Under the pieces are notes generated by a model. It was not told the origin of the DNA and did no database searches. It saw only the letters and a program-made list of their open reading frames with translations. This document shows, piece by piece, positions 44,033 to 53,286 of a DNA stretch of 64,000 nt (position 1 is its first letter; every line of letters starts with the position of its first letter). This DNA comes from Bacillus_BD oryzisoli. Lineage in GTDB: Bacteria > Bacillota > Bacilli > Bacillales > Cytobacillaceae. The translations under genes were made by a program, and so were the position numbers. The stretch spans positions 2,514,001 to 2,578,000 of the forward strand of contig NZ_CP137640.1 of NCBI RefSeq assembly GCF_036670025.1. Direction: 5' to 3'.

Positions 44033-44749
44033 ATGATTTCAGTTTCGGATGTTTCAAAAGTATATGCATTAGAGTCAGGAGATTTCTTTGCGTTAAAGAA
44101 TACTACTATCCAAGTCGGTAAAGGCGAATTTGTTGCCATTATGGGGCCAAGTGGATCCGGAAAAAGTACACTATTACAACTGATAGGCGGACTGGATCTT
44201 CCAACGTCTGGAACGATTGAAGTGGATGGGATTGAATTAAACAAACTAAATGAAAAACAGCGTACCTTATTCCGACGTACAAAGGTTGGCTTTATTTTTC
44301 AAAACTATCAGCTTTTACCGATGATGACGGTTGGAGAAAATATCGCCCTTGCACTTTCCGCTAATCATGCGAAAAAAGAGGAAATAAATTCGGTTGTCCA
44401 AAAATTGTTATCAGATGTAAATTTACAAGGAAAAGAGTCAGCATTCCCTTCCCAGTTAAGCGGCGGCCAACAACAGCGGGTAGCGATAGCGCGGGCGTTA
44501 GCGATGAAACCAAGTTTAATTTTAGCTGATGAACCTACCGGAAATCTCGATCAAAAAAATGGTGAAGACATATTAAAGCTATTATCAGTGTTAAATAAAG
44601 AAGAAAAAATTACAGTTGTTATGGTGACGCATGATCACCAAGCAGCACAAGTGGCAGACAGAATCATCGTTGTAAGAGATGGAGTAGTTGTGACAGATGG
44701 AAATAAAGGAGGCAACCGACATGAAACAGTGGCTAATCGCATGGCGTAA
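44033..44749 (+). CDS. MacB/LolD-type ABC ATP-binding protein
   Basis: 238 residues from the ATG at 44033 (TTGGAGGG upstream). Walker A GPSGSGKST, Q-loop VGFIFQNYQLLPMMTV, signature LSGGQQQRVAIARAL, Walker B LILADEPTGNLD and H-loop MVTHDH place it in the MacB/LolD/BceA class. These proteins work with FtsX-type permeases in lipoprotein or peptide transport or in antimicrobial-peptide defence. Its end overlaps the permease start by 29 bases. First gene of the operon driven by promoter B. Confidence 0.94.
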   Translation: MISVSDVSKVYALESGDFFALKNTTIQVGKGEFVAIMGPSGSGKSTLLQLIGGLDLPTSGTIEVDGIELNKLNEKQRTLFRRTKVGFIFQNYQLLPMMTVGENIALALSANHAKKEEINSVVQKLLSDVNLQGKESAFPSQLSGGQQQRVAIARALAMKPSLILADEPTGNLDQKNGEDILKLLSVLNKEEKITVVMVTHDHQAAQVADRIIVVRDGVVVTDGNKGGNRHETVANRMA

Positions 44750-47207
44750 TTTAATGCGGCGGAAGATGCGGACGTTTCTCACGATTATGTCTATCGTGAT
44801 AGGGGTTGCCTCTACATTTGGAGTCATTGCTGCTGTGGATACTGCAGAAAAGGCCTTTCCCATTTACTTAAAGGAAGCCTTTGGAAAGGCAGATTTTAAT
44901 ATTGCAGGAACCGAAGCTTATTTTTCAGAAGATATTCACAAACAGATGTCCTCGGGTCAAGATTATACAGCTATCTCGTTGTTAAAGGAAAATACCAAGC
45001 TCATTACGGAAGAAAAAGGGATTTCTGATATTCAGAAAAGAGTCGTGCTCACCGGTTATAGCGAGCTTAATACTTCCGTTACTGGATTTAAAGTCATTGA
45101 AGGTGATTTAAAAGCAGGGGGAGCAGTAATTACGGATAGAACAGCAAAGGTATGGAGCTCCAAAGTTGGCGATACGATTTCTTTTGATACAGACAGTGGC
45201 GTTAAAAAGATTAAAGTAACGGCCATTGTTCAATACACAAAAGACTTAATGGGGCCTTCCAGTTGGAATATGGCCAAATACCACCACTGGGCGGTAGCGG
45301 TTCCGCTGCCAGTTGTTCAAAATTGGTTTGATTTAAACGGGAAGATCCAAGCGATCCAGGTTAAGGCAGAAAATCCAAATCAACTTGATACGGTTGAGCA
45401 AGCATTGAATCATGTGGTGAAAAGCAATAACGGCATTTATATGCAGCCAATGGTCGTTAATTTTGACACTGTATTTAAAGATCTAAATACTTTCTTTATA
45501 GCCCTCTATATGGCTGGTTTTCTAGGAATCGCACTGAGTGCCTTTATCATTTTTAATTCACTATATGTAAGCATTAAAGAAAGAATAAGTGAATTTGCTG
45601 TGTTGAAGACCATCGGTTATACCCCTGGACAACTGCAGACAATGGTGCTATCGGAAGTTTTCCTTCTTTCCACTATAGGAACGGTTCTTGGTCTTTTGGC
45701 TGGGTACGGTCTTGCGCTCGGATTAAAGACTCTTATTTTTATGATTTATGGTGTCCAAAGCAACAGTGGGATGATGCTTACAACTGGTTTAATCGTATCC
45801 GTTACGGCTGGATTACTTATTCCGATTCTTGCCTCTTGGTATCCCATTTATCAGGTTGGCAAGGTAAGTGTTATTGAAACATTAAAAGAGAACAAAGCAA
45901 AAGCGAATCTAAAAAACAAGTGGCTTGGAATGATTGGAGTTCTACTAATATTATCAAGCTTCTTTATTAAACATCTGATTTTAGTCTTGCCGCTGATGAT
46001 CGGGATTGTTTTGGTATTTCCTTATCTTTTTACACTGTTTAGTTTTCTGTTGAAAGGGATCTATCGTCTTGCATTCAGATTTGTTGGAGACATGGCGATC
46101 CGTAATTTAAATCGCAATATTGGTCGTACGTCCATGACTTCAGTCATCCTTAGTCTTGGGATTGCGATGATTGTGTTAATGAGTTCTTTAAATTCTGCGA
46201 TTTTACAGTCTTATGAAAGAGTGATTCACGATTCTTACGGCGGAAACCTAGACATTATGTTCCACCACATTGAAAAAGAGGATCTAGAAAAGATCAAACA
46301 TACAGAGGGGGTCGCAAATGCTGCTGCATATTCCTTGCAAGGGATTGTATGGAATATGGAAGGCGAAAAACGGATGCTCCCAATATTTGGAGTAGGAACT
46401 GATTGGATCGATCAATTCCCGCTGTTTTCCGTTTCAAGTGGCACACATAGTAAAATCATCAAGAATTTAAAGAGTGATGAAATTATTCTTGATAAAATTT
46501 CTTATGGAGCCTGGGGAGGAAAGATTGGGGAAAGCATCACTCTTGAAACTCTAGAGGGGGAAAAATCGTTTAAAGTTGGCGGTGTGGTAGATACAATGAA
46601 GAACAGCGGTAATAGCGGCTTTATGCAAGAGGAGCATTTCAAGGAGAATTTCGGAGTGAAATATGAGAGAAATATTTTGGTAGTCAAAGATGAGCAAACA
46701 AGTCCTCTTCAATTGAGAGAAAACATATATGATCAGTTTGGTGAAAGGATCGAAGAAATGTGGGGACCTGAGGATTGGGTTTCGATGATCGGCGGAACCA
46801 TCACAGGATCCTTTAGCATCATTAACGCGCTTGTTGTCCTTGGGATTATTGTCTCTGGTATTGGTATTACCAATACGTTGCTGATTAATATCATGGAGCG
46901 GGTCCGAGAAATTGCGATGATGCGTGCGGTAGGGGTTACTCGGAGTCAGATTATCAGTATGATTTTGTTGGAAGGATTTGGAATCGGTCTTGCTGCAACG
47001 GTCATTGGAATCTTATTTGGGATTCTTTTAATCTACATTACTTCAGGTTTTGTAGAGATTAATTCCTTAACCTTTGAATTTGGTGTTTCACCTTTGATTC
47101 TATTCATTATCTTCTTGTTTGGAATCTTGATTAGTTTATTTTTAAGTTTTACCCCATCAAGAAGAGCAGCCAAAACTCCATTGAACGAGGCGTTGCGTTA
47201 TGAATAA
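44721..47207 (+). CDS. FtsX/MacB-type ABC permease (large, two FtsX domains)
   Basis: 828 residues from the ATG at 44721 (AAAGGAGG nine bases upstream). Topology: helix at about 17-38, a large external domain (45-255), three helices with FtsX signature (ISEFAVLKTIGYTPGQLQTMVLSEVFLLS), a helix pair near 400-445, and a second unit NIGRTSMTSVILSLGIAMIVLM. That unit has its own external domain and a second FtsX domain (VREIAMMRAVGVTRSQIISMILLEGF). The duplicated form is typical of Firmicute exporters that act mechanically on extracytoplasmic substrates rather than pumping through the membrane. Stop overlaps the next start by eight bases. Confidence 0.93.
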   Translation: MKQWLIAWRNLMRRKMRTFLTIMSIVIGVASTFGVIAAVDTAEKAFPIYLKEAFGKADFNIAGTEAYFSEDIHKQMSSGQDYTAISLLKENTKLITEEKGISDIQKRVVLTGYSELNTSVTGFKVIEGDLKAGGAVITDRTAKVWSSKVGDTISFDTDSGVKKIKVTAIVQYTKDLMGPSSWNMAKYHHWAVAVPLPVVQNWFDLNGKIQAIQVKAENPNQLDTVEQALNHVVKSNNGIYMQPMVVNFDTVFKDLNTFFIALYMAGFLGIALSAFIIFNSLYVSIKERISEFAVLKTIGYTPGQLQTMVLSEVFLLSTIGTVLGLLAGYGLALGLKTLIFMIYGVQSNSGMMLTTGLIVSVTAGLLIPILASWYPIYQVGKVSVIETLKENKAKANLKNKWLGMIGVLLILSSFFIKHLILVLPLMIGIVLVFPYLFTLFSFLLKGIYRLAFRFVGDMAIRNLNRNIGRTSMTSVILSLGIAMIVLMSSLNSAILQSYERVIHDSYGGNLDIMFHHIEKEDLEKIKHTEGVANAAAYSLQGIVWNMEGEKRMLPIFGVGTDWIDQFPLFSVSSGTHSKIIKNLKSDEIILDKISYGAWGGKIGESITLETLEGEKSFKVGGVVDTMKNSGNSGFMQEEHFKENFGVKYERNILVVKDEQTSPLQLRENIYDQFGERIEEMWGPEDWVSMIGGTITGSFSIINALVVLGIIVSGIGITNTLLINIMERVREIAMMRAVGVTRSQIISMILLEGFGIGLAATVIGILFGILLIYITSGFVEINSLTFEFGVSPLILFIIFLFGILISLFLSFTPSRRAAKTPLNEALRYE

Positions 47208-48009
47208 GCGAGTATTATTAACGGTTATTTTGACGGGATTATTATCTATTATGCTTACCGCCTGTGGGACGAATGCTTCTTGGGAAGAAGAGAAAGACAT
47301 CCAAATAAGTGACCGAATGGTGACGGAAGATGTACAGGTTGAATGGGAGCTTGATGACAATCAAGCTTCCGACAAGGAAACGTTGATTCGTCTTCGCATG
47401 ACAAACAACGGTAAGCCCATTGAGGATTTTGAAATAAATCATGAAAAATTACTGCATTTAATTATTGTAAGCAAAGATTTGTCGTATTTTAATCATGTCC
47501 ATCCTGAATACAAAGGCAGGGGTGTTTTTGAAATTGCTAATGAGTTCCCTGCTGGCGGAGAGTATCGAATGGCCGCAGACTTCAAACCTGCTGATGGCAG
47601 TTCTATGACGAAATTGCAGTGGGTAACGGTAAAAGGGGAGACTGCACTAACAGAAGCTGTTACGGTAGATGATATTCTTGAAAAGTCAGTTGATGGGAAG
47701 AAAATATCGTTATCGTTTGATTCTCAGCTTGCCGCAGGGAAAGAGGTAACACTAAAGTATGCAGTAACTGATGAAAGTACAAATCAGCCTATTACTGACC
47801 TTGAACCTTATTTAGGATCTATTGGGCATGTAGTGGTATTTTCTGAGGACGGAGAGCGCTATTTACATGTTCATGCGCTGGAAGATCAAGGCAGTGGCCC
47901 CGATGCTTTATTCGAGACTACTTTTCCGGAAAGCGGAATCTACAAAATATGGGGGCAATTCCAACAGGACGGCGAAGTGTTTACTGTAGCTTTTGTGGTT
48001 CAGATTTAA
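47200..48009 (+). CDS. Lipoprotein with conserved His motifs (YtkA-like)
   Basis: 269 residues; lipobox IMLTACG (Cys22). Two beta-rich domains. The first has EINHEKLLHLIIVSKDLSYFNHVHPEY (His81, 86, 99, 101), the second YLGSIGHVVVFSEDGERYLHVHA (His210, 223, 225) and ends GIYKIWGQFQQDGEVFTVAF. The repeated HLxxV...HxHP pattern suggests metal binding, copper being most likely, but this is inference. The start lies inside the permease gene, so the lipoprotein is made with the ABC/FtsX pair and may be its substrate-binding or tip component. A paralogue lies at 53287..54186. Confidence 0.85.
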   Translation: MNKRVLLTVILTGLLSIMLTACGTNASWEEEKDIQISDRMVTEDVQVEWELDDNQASDKETLIRLRMTNNGKPIEDFEINHEKLLHLIIVSKDLSYFNHVHPEYKGRGVFEIANEFPAGGEYRMAADFKPADGSSMTKLQWVTVKGETALTEAVTVDDILEKSVDGKKISLSFDSQLAAGKEVTLKYAVTDESTNQPITDLEPYLGSIGHVVVFSEDGERYLHVHALEDQGSGPDALFETTFPESGIYKIWGQFQQDGEVFTVAFVVQI

Positions 48010-48500
48010 AAAGTCACTGTGACCACCTGAAGCAAAGTAAAGTATTCTGGTGTCCATGATCTACGTAAAGCCTATGTTGAGAAGATGGAACTTGATGCAT
48101 TTAAGCAAATTCTTTCAGGGCAGCTTACAAAAGCTGTTCTAATCGAAAAAGTGATGGATTAAGTCTCTTCTCATCCAAAATTAAATGAAATGGTTCCAAA
48201 AAAAATATGGGCTAAAAGTACAACAAAGGATGGAAAAACATAATATTATCCCCAAAATGATCCTAGTGGAGCTAAAAAATTGAATTTTTCATATGAAAAG
48301 CTTGAAAAAATGGAAATCTAAAACATTTTAGATTTATATATCGCAGAACAACTCGGTCATAACAAAACAGAAACCATTAATGAATATCACAGCACAACCG
48401 CAAAAGAGCGTCGACAAGAATTCCGTAAGACTATAAAAACGCTGCGTAAAAAAGGACGTCGCTTTAAAAAAACAGAGCTTAGCACTGTTTTTTTGATTTG
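48010..48500 (+). pseudogene. Fused gene fragments, including an integrase C-terminus
   Basis: Several short stretches with stops: HDLRKAYVEKMELDAFKQIL near 48050, VPKKIWAKSTTKDGKT near 48195, and LYIAEQLGHNKTETINEYHS followed by TAKERRQEFRKTIKTLRKKGRRFKK near 48335-48475. The last one looks like the end of a tyrosine integrase ('LGHxxxxTTxxYxS'). Nothing here can be translated as a whole. Confidence 0.45.
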
Positions 48501-48514
48501 TTCAAATCGGAACG

Positions 48515-48919
48515 TTAATGGTCCTCAACAACTGTAAAATCAACCCGAATTCTTGAACCGCCATCCACCTCAACAAGGGGTACAGGAAAATATTTTTCGG
48601 CAGAATTAATATCAAATAGTTCTACTCTTTTCTCCCTTCCATCAAATTTATCATTTTCAAAATCATCTTCTTCAAATAATCTAGCACCAAGAAACAAAGC
48701 TTCATTATCATGAACAGTAATAGTGGTTTTTGGTTGACCAGGTAAATAAACAGATTGAGGAGCTATGTTAACACCATCACCATCCTGAACATCCCATAAA
48801 ACATTTGTTTGACTTTGTGTTCTTGCATATACTTTACCAAAAACCTCAATGTTTGAACCTGCATCATCTGCAGTTTGACAAAATATTCCGTGAAATGTAA
48901 CCTTAGCATTTTTACCCAT
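48515..48919 (-). CDS. Beta-rich hypothetical protein
   Basis: 134 residues, ATG after TAAGGGAGGGCTAAAATTCT. No signal peptide or Cys pair; strands such as KVTFHGIFCQTADDAGSNIEVFGKVYARTQ and a C-terminal GGSRIRVDFTVVEDH suggest a beta sandwich. NEALFLGARLFEEDDFENDKFDGREKRVELFDI is acidic. The style recalls small secreted-toxin-associated or phage structural beta proteins, but I recognise no family. It is isolated between integrase relics and a terminator, so it may be part of a lost mobile unit. Confidence 0.6.
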   Translation of the reverse strand: MGKNAKVTFHGIFCQTADDAGSNIEVFGKVYARTQSQTNVLWDVQDGDGVNIAPQSVYLPGQPKTTITVHDNEALFLGARLFEEDDFENDKFDGREKRVELFDINSAEKYFPVPLVEVDGGSRIRVDFTVVEDH

Positions 48920-49534
48920 AGAATTTTAGCCCTCCCTTAAGAGTTAATATAGAAACAATATTAATTTGTGTAATATAAATTTAGATATGAATGGTAATAT
49001 CCACTTGCTTAAAATCATGGACACCATTAGGAGTATTGAAAATTAATTCAGGTCACAGGGACCACCCGAATAATCTTGTTTCACAATTAAAGGATTGGAG
49101 ATTGACTATAGACAATATCCAATCCTTTTTCTTAATTTAGAAGAAAACATTCCTATCGGGCAGCAGATAATAAACTCCTGCAAGCCTTTTTTTGCTTCCT
49201 ACAACAGCAGCACGAAATGTTAGTCAAAATAAGTAGTGATCTTCAAGCACAACAAATAGTTTGTCACCTTTACAAGTTTTTAATTTTTCAATCCAATCTC
49301 AATCTCAATCTCAATCTCATAGACAGACTTTTCCTAGATTACAGTTCTTTGTATATGCAGATATTCTGTAAGTAGAAAAACAAGTTAGAGAGGGTGCCGA
49401 ATTGCATCCTCTTTTTCTATAATTTAATTTCTTCACAGAACTATTAAAAGAAATACTGAAAACTTACAGTACATTAAAACCAAGAAAATCATATCGCTTC
49501 TTAAATTGGGAAATAATACTTAAGAGGTGAAAAT
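48920..49534. other. Gene-free stretch with terminators and a microsatellite
   Basis: 49092..49135 is a terminator-like hairpin (AAAGGATTGGA...TCCAATCCTTTTTC). 49296..49319 is a hexamer run (AATCTC, four times). 49388..49420 is a second terminator-like hairpin (AGAGGGTGCCG...CATCCTCTTTTTC), whose surroundings recur at 53020..53064. No gene seen. Confidence 0.55.
49092..49135 (+). terminator. Rho-independent terminator-like hairpin
   Basis: AAAGGATTGGA GATTGACTATAGACAATA TCCAATCCTTTTTC. Confidence 0.7.
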
Positions 49535-50539
49535 ATGGATACGGAAAAATTAAAATTGACATCTTCTGAAATTGGTTCTTTATGGGGTGAGTATGTAAAC
49601 GGAACAGCAATAGATGTAGTAAATAGATATATGTACTCCATTATTGAGGATGAAGCAATAAAAGCGGTTTTTAATGATGCTCTCAAGACATTCGATAAAC
49701 AAAAGAGTGAGCTTATCACTTTTTTTGAGAATGAGGGGTTTCCTGTTCCAATTGGATTCAATGAAACCGACCTATATTTAGGAAAACAAAGATTGTTTTC
49801 AGATGCATTCTGCCTGAATTATTTACACGTAATGTCCTTACACGGATTACTAGGACATATCTCTGCATTAAGCATTTCTGTTAGAAAAGATTTACGGGAT
49901 TTTTACGACTCATGTGATAATGATGCAAAAAAGATGTATCACCAAACGATTGAGTTATTGCTTGATAAAGGACTTTTTCAGAGAGACCCATTATTTTATG
50001 CATATGAACACCCTCAATTTATTTTAAGCAAAGATTTCAAAGATGGTCTTTTTGGAAAAGGGAGAACTCTTGCTGCTACAGAAATCATTAGTATTTCTTT
50101 TAATCTGAAAAAAAGTATAATGGCTAAAACCCTTTCGATTGCATTCAGCCAGGTGGCCGAATCCAAAGAAGTTAGAAAATTTTTAACTGAGTCTGAGAAA
50201 ACAGCTGATGGACAAATAAAAGCGTTAGCAAAAATACTCCAAGCTGATAACTTACCTGTTCCAAAATCATTGGAAACGGAAGTAACCATTTCAACTGATT
50301 CTCCATTTTCTGATAAATTATTAATGTACCACATGGGATTTTTGTTTCAAACTGCACAAACCTATCACGGTGCTGGTTTAGCAACAGCCATGCGAACGGA
50401 CCTCGTGGCCACTTATGAAGCAACGATTATCCAAAATCTTATGGTTACAAAAAACTGGTTTAATATTATGGTGAATAATAAATGGTTAGAACAACCTCCA
50501 CTTGCACCTAATAGATCAGACATTGCAAAACAAAAATAA
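49535..50539 (+). CDS. DUF3231 family protein
   Basis: 334 residues, ATG after TTAAGAGGTGAAAAT. Two similar helical halves: LTSSEIGSLWGEYVNGTAIDVVNRYMYSIIEDEAIKAVFNDAL at the N-terminus and FNLKKSIMAKTLSIAFSQVAESKEVRKFLTE near 205. Each is followed by a helix pair with PVP (EGFPVPIGFNETDLY, DNLPVPKSLETEV) and a final helix. This is the DUF3231 pattern, restricted to spore-forming Bacilli and often present in several copies; ferritin-like four-helix fold likely, role unknown. Single gene with a terminator. Confidence 0.93.
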   Translation: MDTEKLKLTSSEIGSLWGEYVNGTAIDVVNRYMYSIIEDEAIKAVFNDALKTFDKQKSELITFFENEGFPVPIGFNETDLYLGKQRLFSDAFCLNYLHVMSLHGLLGHISALSISVRKDLRDFYDSCDNDAKKMYHQTIELLLDKGLFQRDPLFYAYEHPQFILSKDFKDGLFGKGRTLAATEIISISFNLKKSIMAKTLSIAFSQVAESKEVRKFLTESEKTADGQIKALAKILQADNLPVPKSLETEVTISTDSPFSDKLLMYHMGFLFQTAQTYHGAGLATAMRTDLVATYEATIIQNLMVTKNWFNIMVNNKWLEQPPLAPNRSDIAKQK

Positions 50540-50541
50540 CA

Positions 50542-50580
50542 AAAAATGCCCTTCCAAAATCGGTCGGGCATTTTATTTTT
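50542..50580 (+). terminator. Terminator after the DUF3231 gene
   Basis: AAATGCCC TTCCAAAATCGGTC GGGCATTTTATTTTT. Confidence 0.8.
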
Positions 50581-50771
50581 AAAAAATCCTTTTTCCACAA
50601 ACTCCAGCTAAAGTACAAAGAAAGGACAGTCTACAAAAAGCTGCCCAATTCTTTAACAGGTTACCTTCCAAGAATTGGTCCAACCAGTCTAATTCTATTA
50701 AATGATAAATTTTACATGGATAAAGTGTGTTGAATAAAGCCAGAATTTACTGAATGCTATGAGATCCATTT

Positions 50772-52020
50772 TTAATGTTGCTTCTGCATTGTTACTACTT
50801 TTACATGATTCGCTTCTTTTTTTCTGAGCATTGGCAGCAATGCTAATGCACCAATAAAAAATAGGGAGGACGCCAAAAGATACATAACAATTAGCGGAAA
50901 TTCTGCCTTTAATGGACCAACCAAGCTCATGTTCAACACCATTCCACCCATAAATAGTGGAGTTAGAATTCCGTTGACTCGGCCGACAAATGATTCTTCA
51001 GCGTTTGTTAAAATTAATGTATTACAAGCAATATGGATAGGGGGACCCATGATTCCAAATACGAATTGAGCGAATAGGGCAACCCCTACCAGTTTAACTG
51101 ACCCCAATATCGCTACAGAAACGGCACTCGAAACAAATCCAATAAGAAGCATTTTCTGAGGTGTGACCTTTTTAGAGAGCGCCATTGCCCCAATACCTCT
51201 AAGGATCATCCCTACACCATTTAAAGCGGTGAACCATTGTAAGCTTTGTGCGACAATCCAAGGTTTTCGGTGACCAAGAAGATGCCCAGCGGGTTTACAA
51301 GTCCCAGTCCCATACCGGCCGACAGGAAAAAACCACCCATGTAGAGAAAAAGCTTATTTGAAAAAACATAACGCAAACCCATTTTCATCTCCAGGGATAC
51401 ATTTGCTGCCGATACCGCTTCTACCTTTTGATCAGAGGGTAAGAAGGCAAGGACAAGAGCTGATAGGAGAAAACAAGTACCCATAATGGCGATTGAAACA
51501 TGGATACCGAATTGAAAGTAAATAAGCGTACCAATGATTGGTAGATAGACTGCATCGTTTGGTTCATGGACATTCCAAGCTGCATTAAGGATTCTGGAAC
51601 ATGAAGCTTAAACAATTTCACACTCGAAGGCTGGGAAAACTGTGACAAGACAGAAGACACGAGTGTGGCGAAAAAGATGGCTTTCCAACCGCTAAACATC
51701 AGCGCCATTAGAACGATAAACACGGAAAGTGCTCTAAGCAGGTCACATAAAACCATCGTACGTCTTGGTCTCCAACGATCGGCAAAAGTCCCGCCAATAA
51801 AGGAGAATAAGAAGATTGTCCCGAATTCAGCAATGGAAATCATCGATATGGCTAATTGATCCTTATTAGTTTGTTCTGTCACAAACATCAAGATAGCAAA
51901 GTTTCGGACCCAGATTCCTAACTGTAAAAACAGTCCTGAAAATAAAATGGATTGAACAAAGCGATTGGCAAACAAACTTTTCATGGTTGGTGCCTGGATT
52001 TGTGTTTGACTTGACATCAT
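50772..52020 (-). pseudogene. MFS exporter with two frameshifts
   Basis: The trace runs in three frames. First MMSSQTQIQAPTMKSLFANRF to SMNQTMQSIYQSL (helices 1-5 with the MFS loop GGTFADRWRPRR). Then FGIHVSIAIMGTCFLLSALVLAFLPSDQ to ENLGLSHK (helices 6-8). Then MILRGIGAMALSKKVTPQKMLLIGF to MQKQH (helices 9-12). The frame changes are near 51480 and 51215. Joined, it is a normal 12-helix, about 415-residue drug-type MFS exporter (DHA group). The ATG at 52020 is chosen over 52035. It carries the divergent TGCGG-box promoter, so it was part of the same regulon as its neighbours. Confidence 0.85.
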
Positions 52021-52106
52021 AACAACACCTTTCATTTTTATTAAAGCAAAAAGCTTTTGAATCTTATGATCGATTCCTTCTACTCGGCTTCATTTGCTTT
52101 GAAATT

Positions 52107-52161
52107 ATCATACGGCAGTTGATAGATGCCAAAACCGCAAACATTGAGCATGATGACCGCA
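52107..52161 (-). promoter_or_regulatory. TGCGG-box promoter for the MFS gene
   Basis: On the minus strand TGCGGT starts at 52161 and again at 52139 (spacing 22). The -10 TATGAT starts at 52112, 27 from the second box. A degenerate TGCCGT overlaps the -10 at a further 22. Same geometry as promoters A and B. Confidence 0.65.
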
Positions 52162-52237
52162 AAAAGTTGTTGAGTGTTTGGCACATAAAAACGAATGCCC
52201 CACAATTTTTAGCGGGGACAGGTTCATATTTTTACGT

Positions 52238-52312
52238 TGCGGGAAACTGAAAAAATATTGCGTGAGTATACTATGTTCTTGCGGTCTTAAAAGACTACTT
52301 GAATCCTATGAT
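52238..52312 (+). promoter_or_regulatory. TGCGG-box promoter for the DJ-1/PfpI gene
   Basis: TGCGGG 52238, TGCGTG 52259 and TGCGGT 52280 (spacing 21, 21), then TATGAT at 52307, again 27 from the last box start. It is divergent from the MFS promoter 100 bases away. Confidence 0.65.
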
Positions 52313-52356
52313 AGGAATATATCTTTTAATAAATGGTTTGTATGGGGAGGATTATT

Positions 52357-53019
52357 ATGAAAAAACAATGGAATGTAGGAATTTTGCTGTTTGAAGATGT
52401 GGATGTGCTGGATTATGCAGGACCGTTTGAAGTGTTTTCGCTTGCCGTTTATGAAGATGACAAAGTTTCCAAAATGTTAACAAAAGGATTAGCGAATGAG
52501 GAAAAACCATTTATTGTTAAAACTATTTCGCAAACTGGTGCCATCATTTCTTCAAATAATGGGCTTAAGGTTCAGCCTGACTATGGCTTTGAGAATATGG
52601 ATTTTAAAATGGATATTCTTATTGTACCAGGAGGGCCGCTCTATGCGATTCAAAAAAGTATTGAAAATAAAAAGTTAATTCAGTGGATTTCGGAATTTTA
52701 TAAGTCTGGCGGCATTGTTGCGTCTGTTTGCTCAGGTGCAATCCTGCTGGCGGAGGCAGGTCTCCTGTCAGGAAAGAAAGCCACAACTCACTTTCTTGCT
52801 TTGGATTATTTGAAGTCGAATTATCCAGATATTTCGGTTACTCCAAGGGTGCGTTATGTAGATCAAGGAAATATTCTTACCTCCGCAGGTGTTTCTGCCG
52901 GTATCGACATGTCACTGTATCTTGTTGGAAAAATATTGGGGGAACCGGCAGCAGTCAGAACGGCCGCCACAGAAGAATATCCATATGATTGGAGATTAAA
53001 TGCAGATATTGTCAAGTAA
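52357..53019 (+). CDS. DJ-1/PfpI family protein
   Basis: 220 residues from the ATG at 52357 (GGGGAGG upstream). The fold is seen in VGILLFEDVDVLDYAGPFEVFSLA, DILIVPGGPLYAIQKS and the nucleophile elbow IVASVCSGAILLAEAGLLSGKKATTHFLALDYL (Cys), followed by GVSAGIDMSLYLVGKILG. This is the isonitrile-hydratase/ThiJ-like subgroup that also forms the front half of FtrA-type AraC regulators, but here there is no C-terminal helix-turn-helix. Substrate unknown; such proteins often act in stress or glyoxal/isonitrile metabolism. It is under a TGCGG-box promoter. Confidence 0.92.
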   Translation: MKKQWNVGILLFEDVDVLDYAGPFEVFSLAVYEDDKVSKMLTKGLANEEKPFIVKTISQTGAIISSNNGLKVQPDYGFENMDFKMDILIVPGGPLYAIQKSIENKKLIQWISEFYKSGGIVASVCSGAILLAEAGLLSGKKATTHFLALDYLKSNYPDISVTPRVRYVDQGNILTSAGVSAGIDMSLYLVGKILGEPAAVRTAATEEYPYDWRLNADIVK

Positions 53020-53138
53020 GTAGAACAACAAGTTGGAGAGTGTGCCGAATTACATCCGTGTGTATAGATGCAGATACCGCATAATGTTTAATGCGAAGTT
53101 TTTTGAGAGAATAAACCACTGTATGTGGTTTATTTTTT

Positions 53139-53234
53139 TGCCGGAATATCCCATTTTCTGGCGGAGACTAACAAAATCTTTGCGCTATCGTTCTATTGAT
53201 TTGCGGTTTGAGTTTAGCCTTTCGGCAGTATGTT
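53139..53234 (+). promoter_or_regulatory. TGCGG-box promoter for the second His-motif protein
   Basis: TGCCGG 53139, TGGCGG 53159, TGCGCT 53181 and TGCGGT 53202 (spacing 20, 22, 21). The -10-like TATGTT starts at 53229, 27 from the last box. TTGAGT follows the last box directly, as in promoter A. Confidence 0.65.
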
Positions 53235-53286
53235 AAGAATATATCAAGTAAAAGAATGTATCCAATAGAAGGTAGGAGTGAAAGTA

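Noticed and set aside
46920..46940. A TGCGGT inside the FtsX permease gene
   Set aside because: Lies within coding sequence, with no repeated boxes and no downstream gene start.
49296..49319. Hexamer run AATCTC, four copies, as a possible CRISPR or phase-variable tract
   Set aside because: Too short for CRISPR and not in a promoter or gene.
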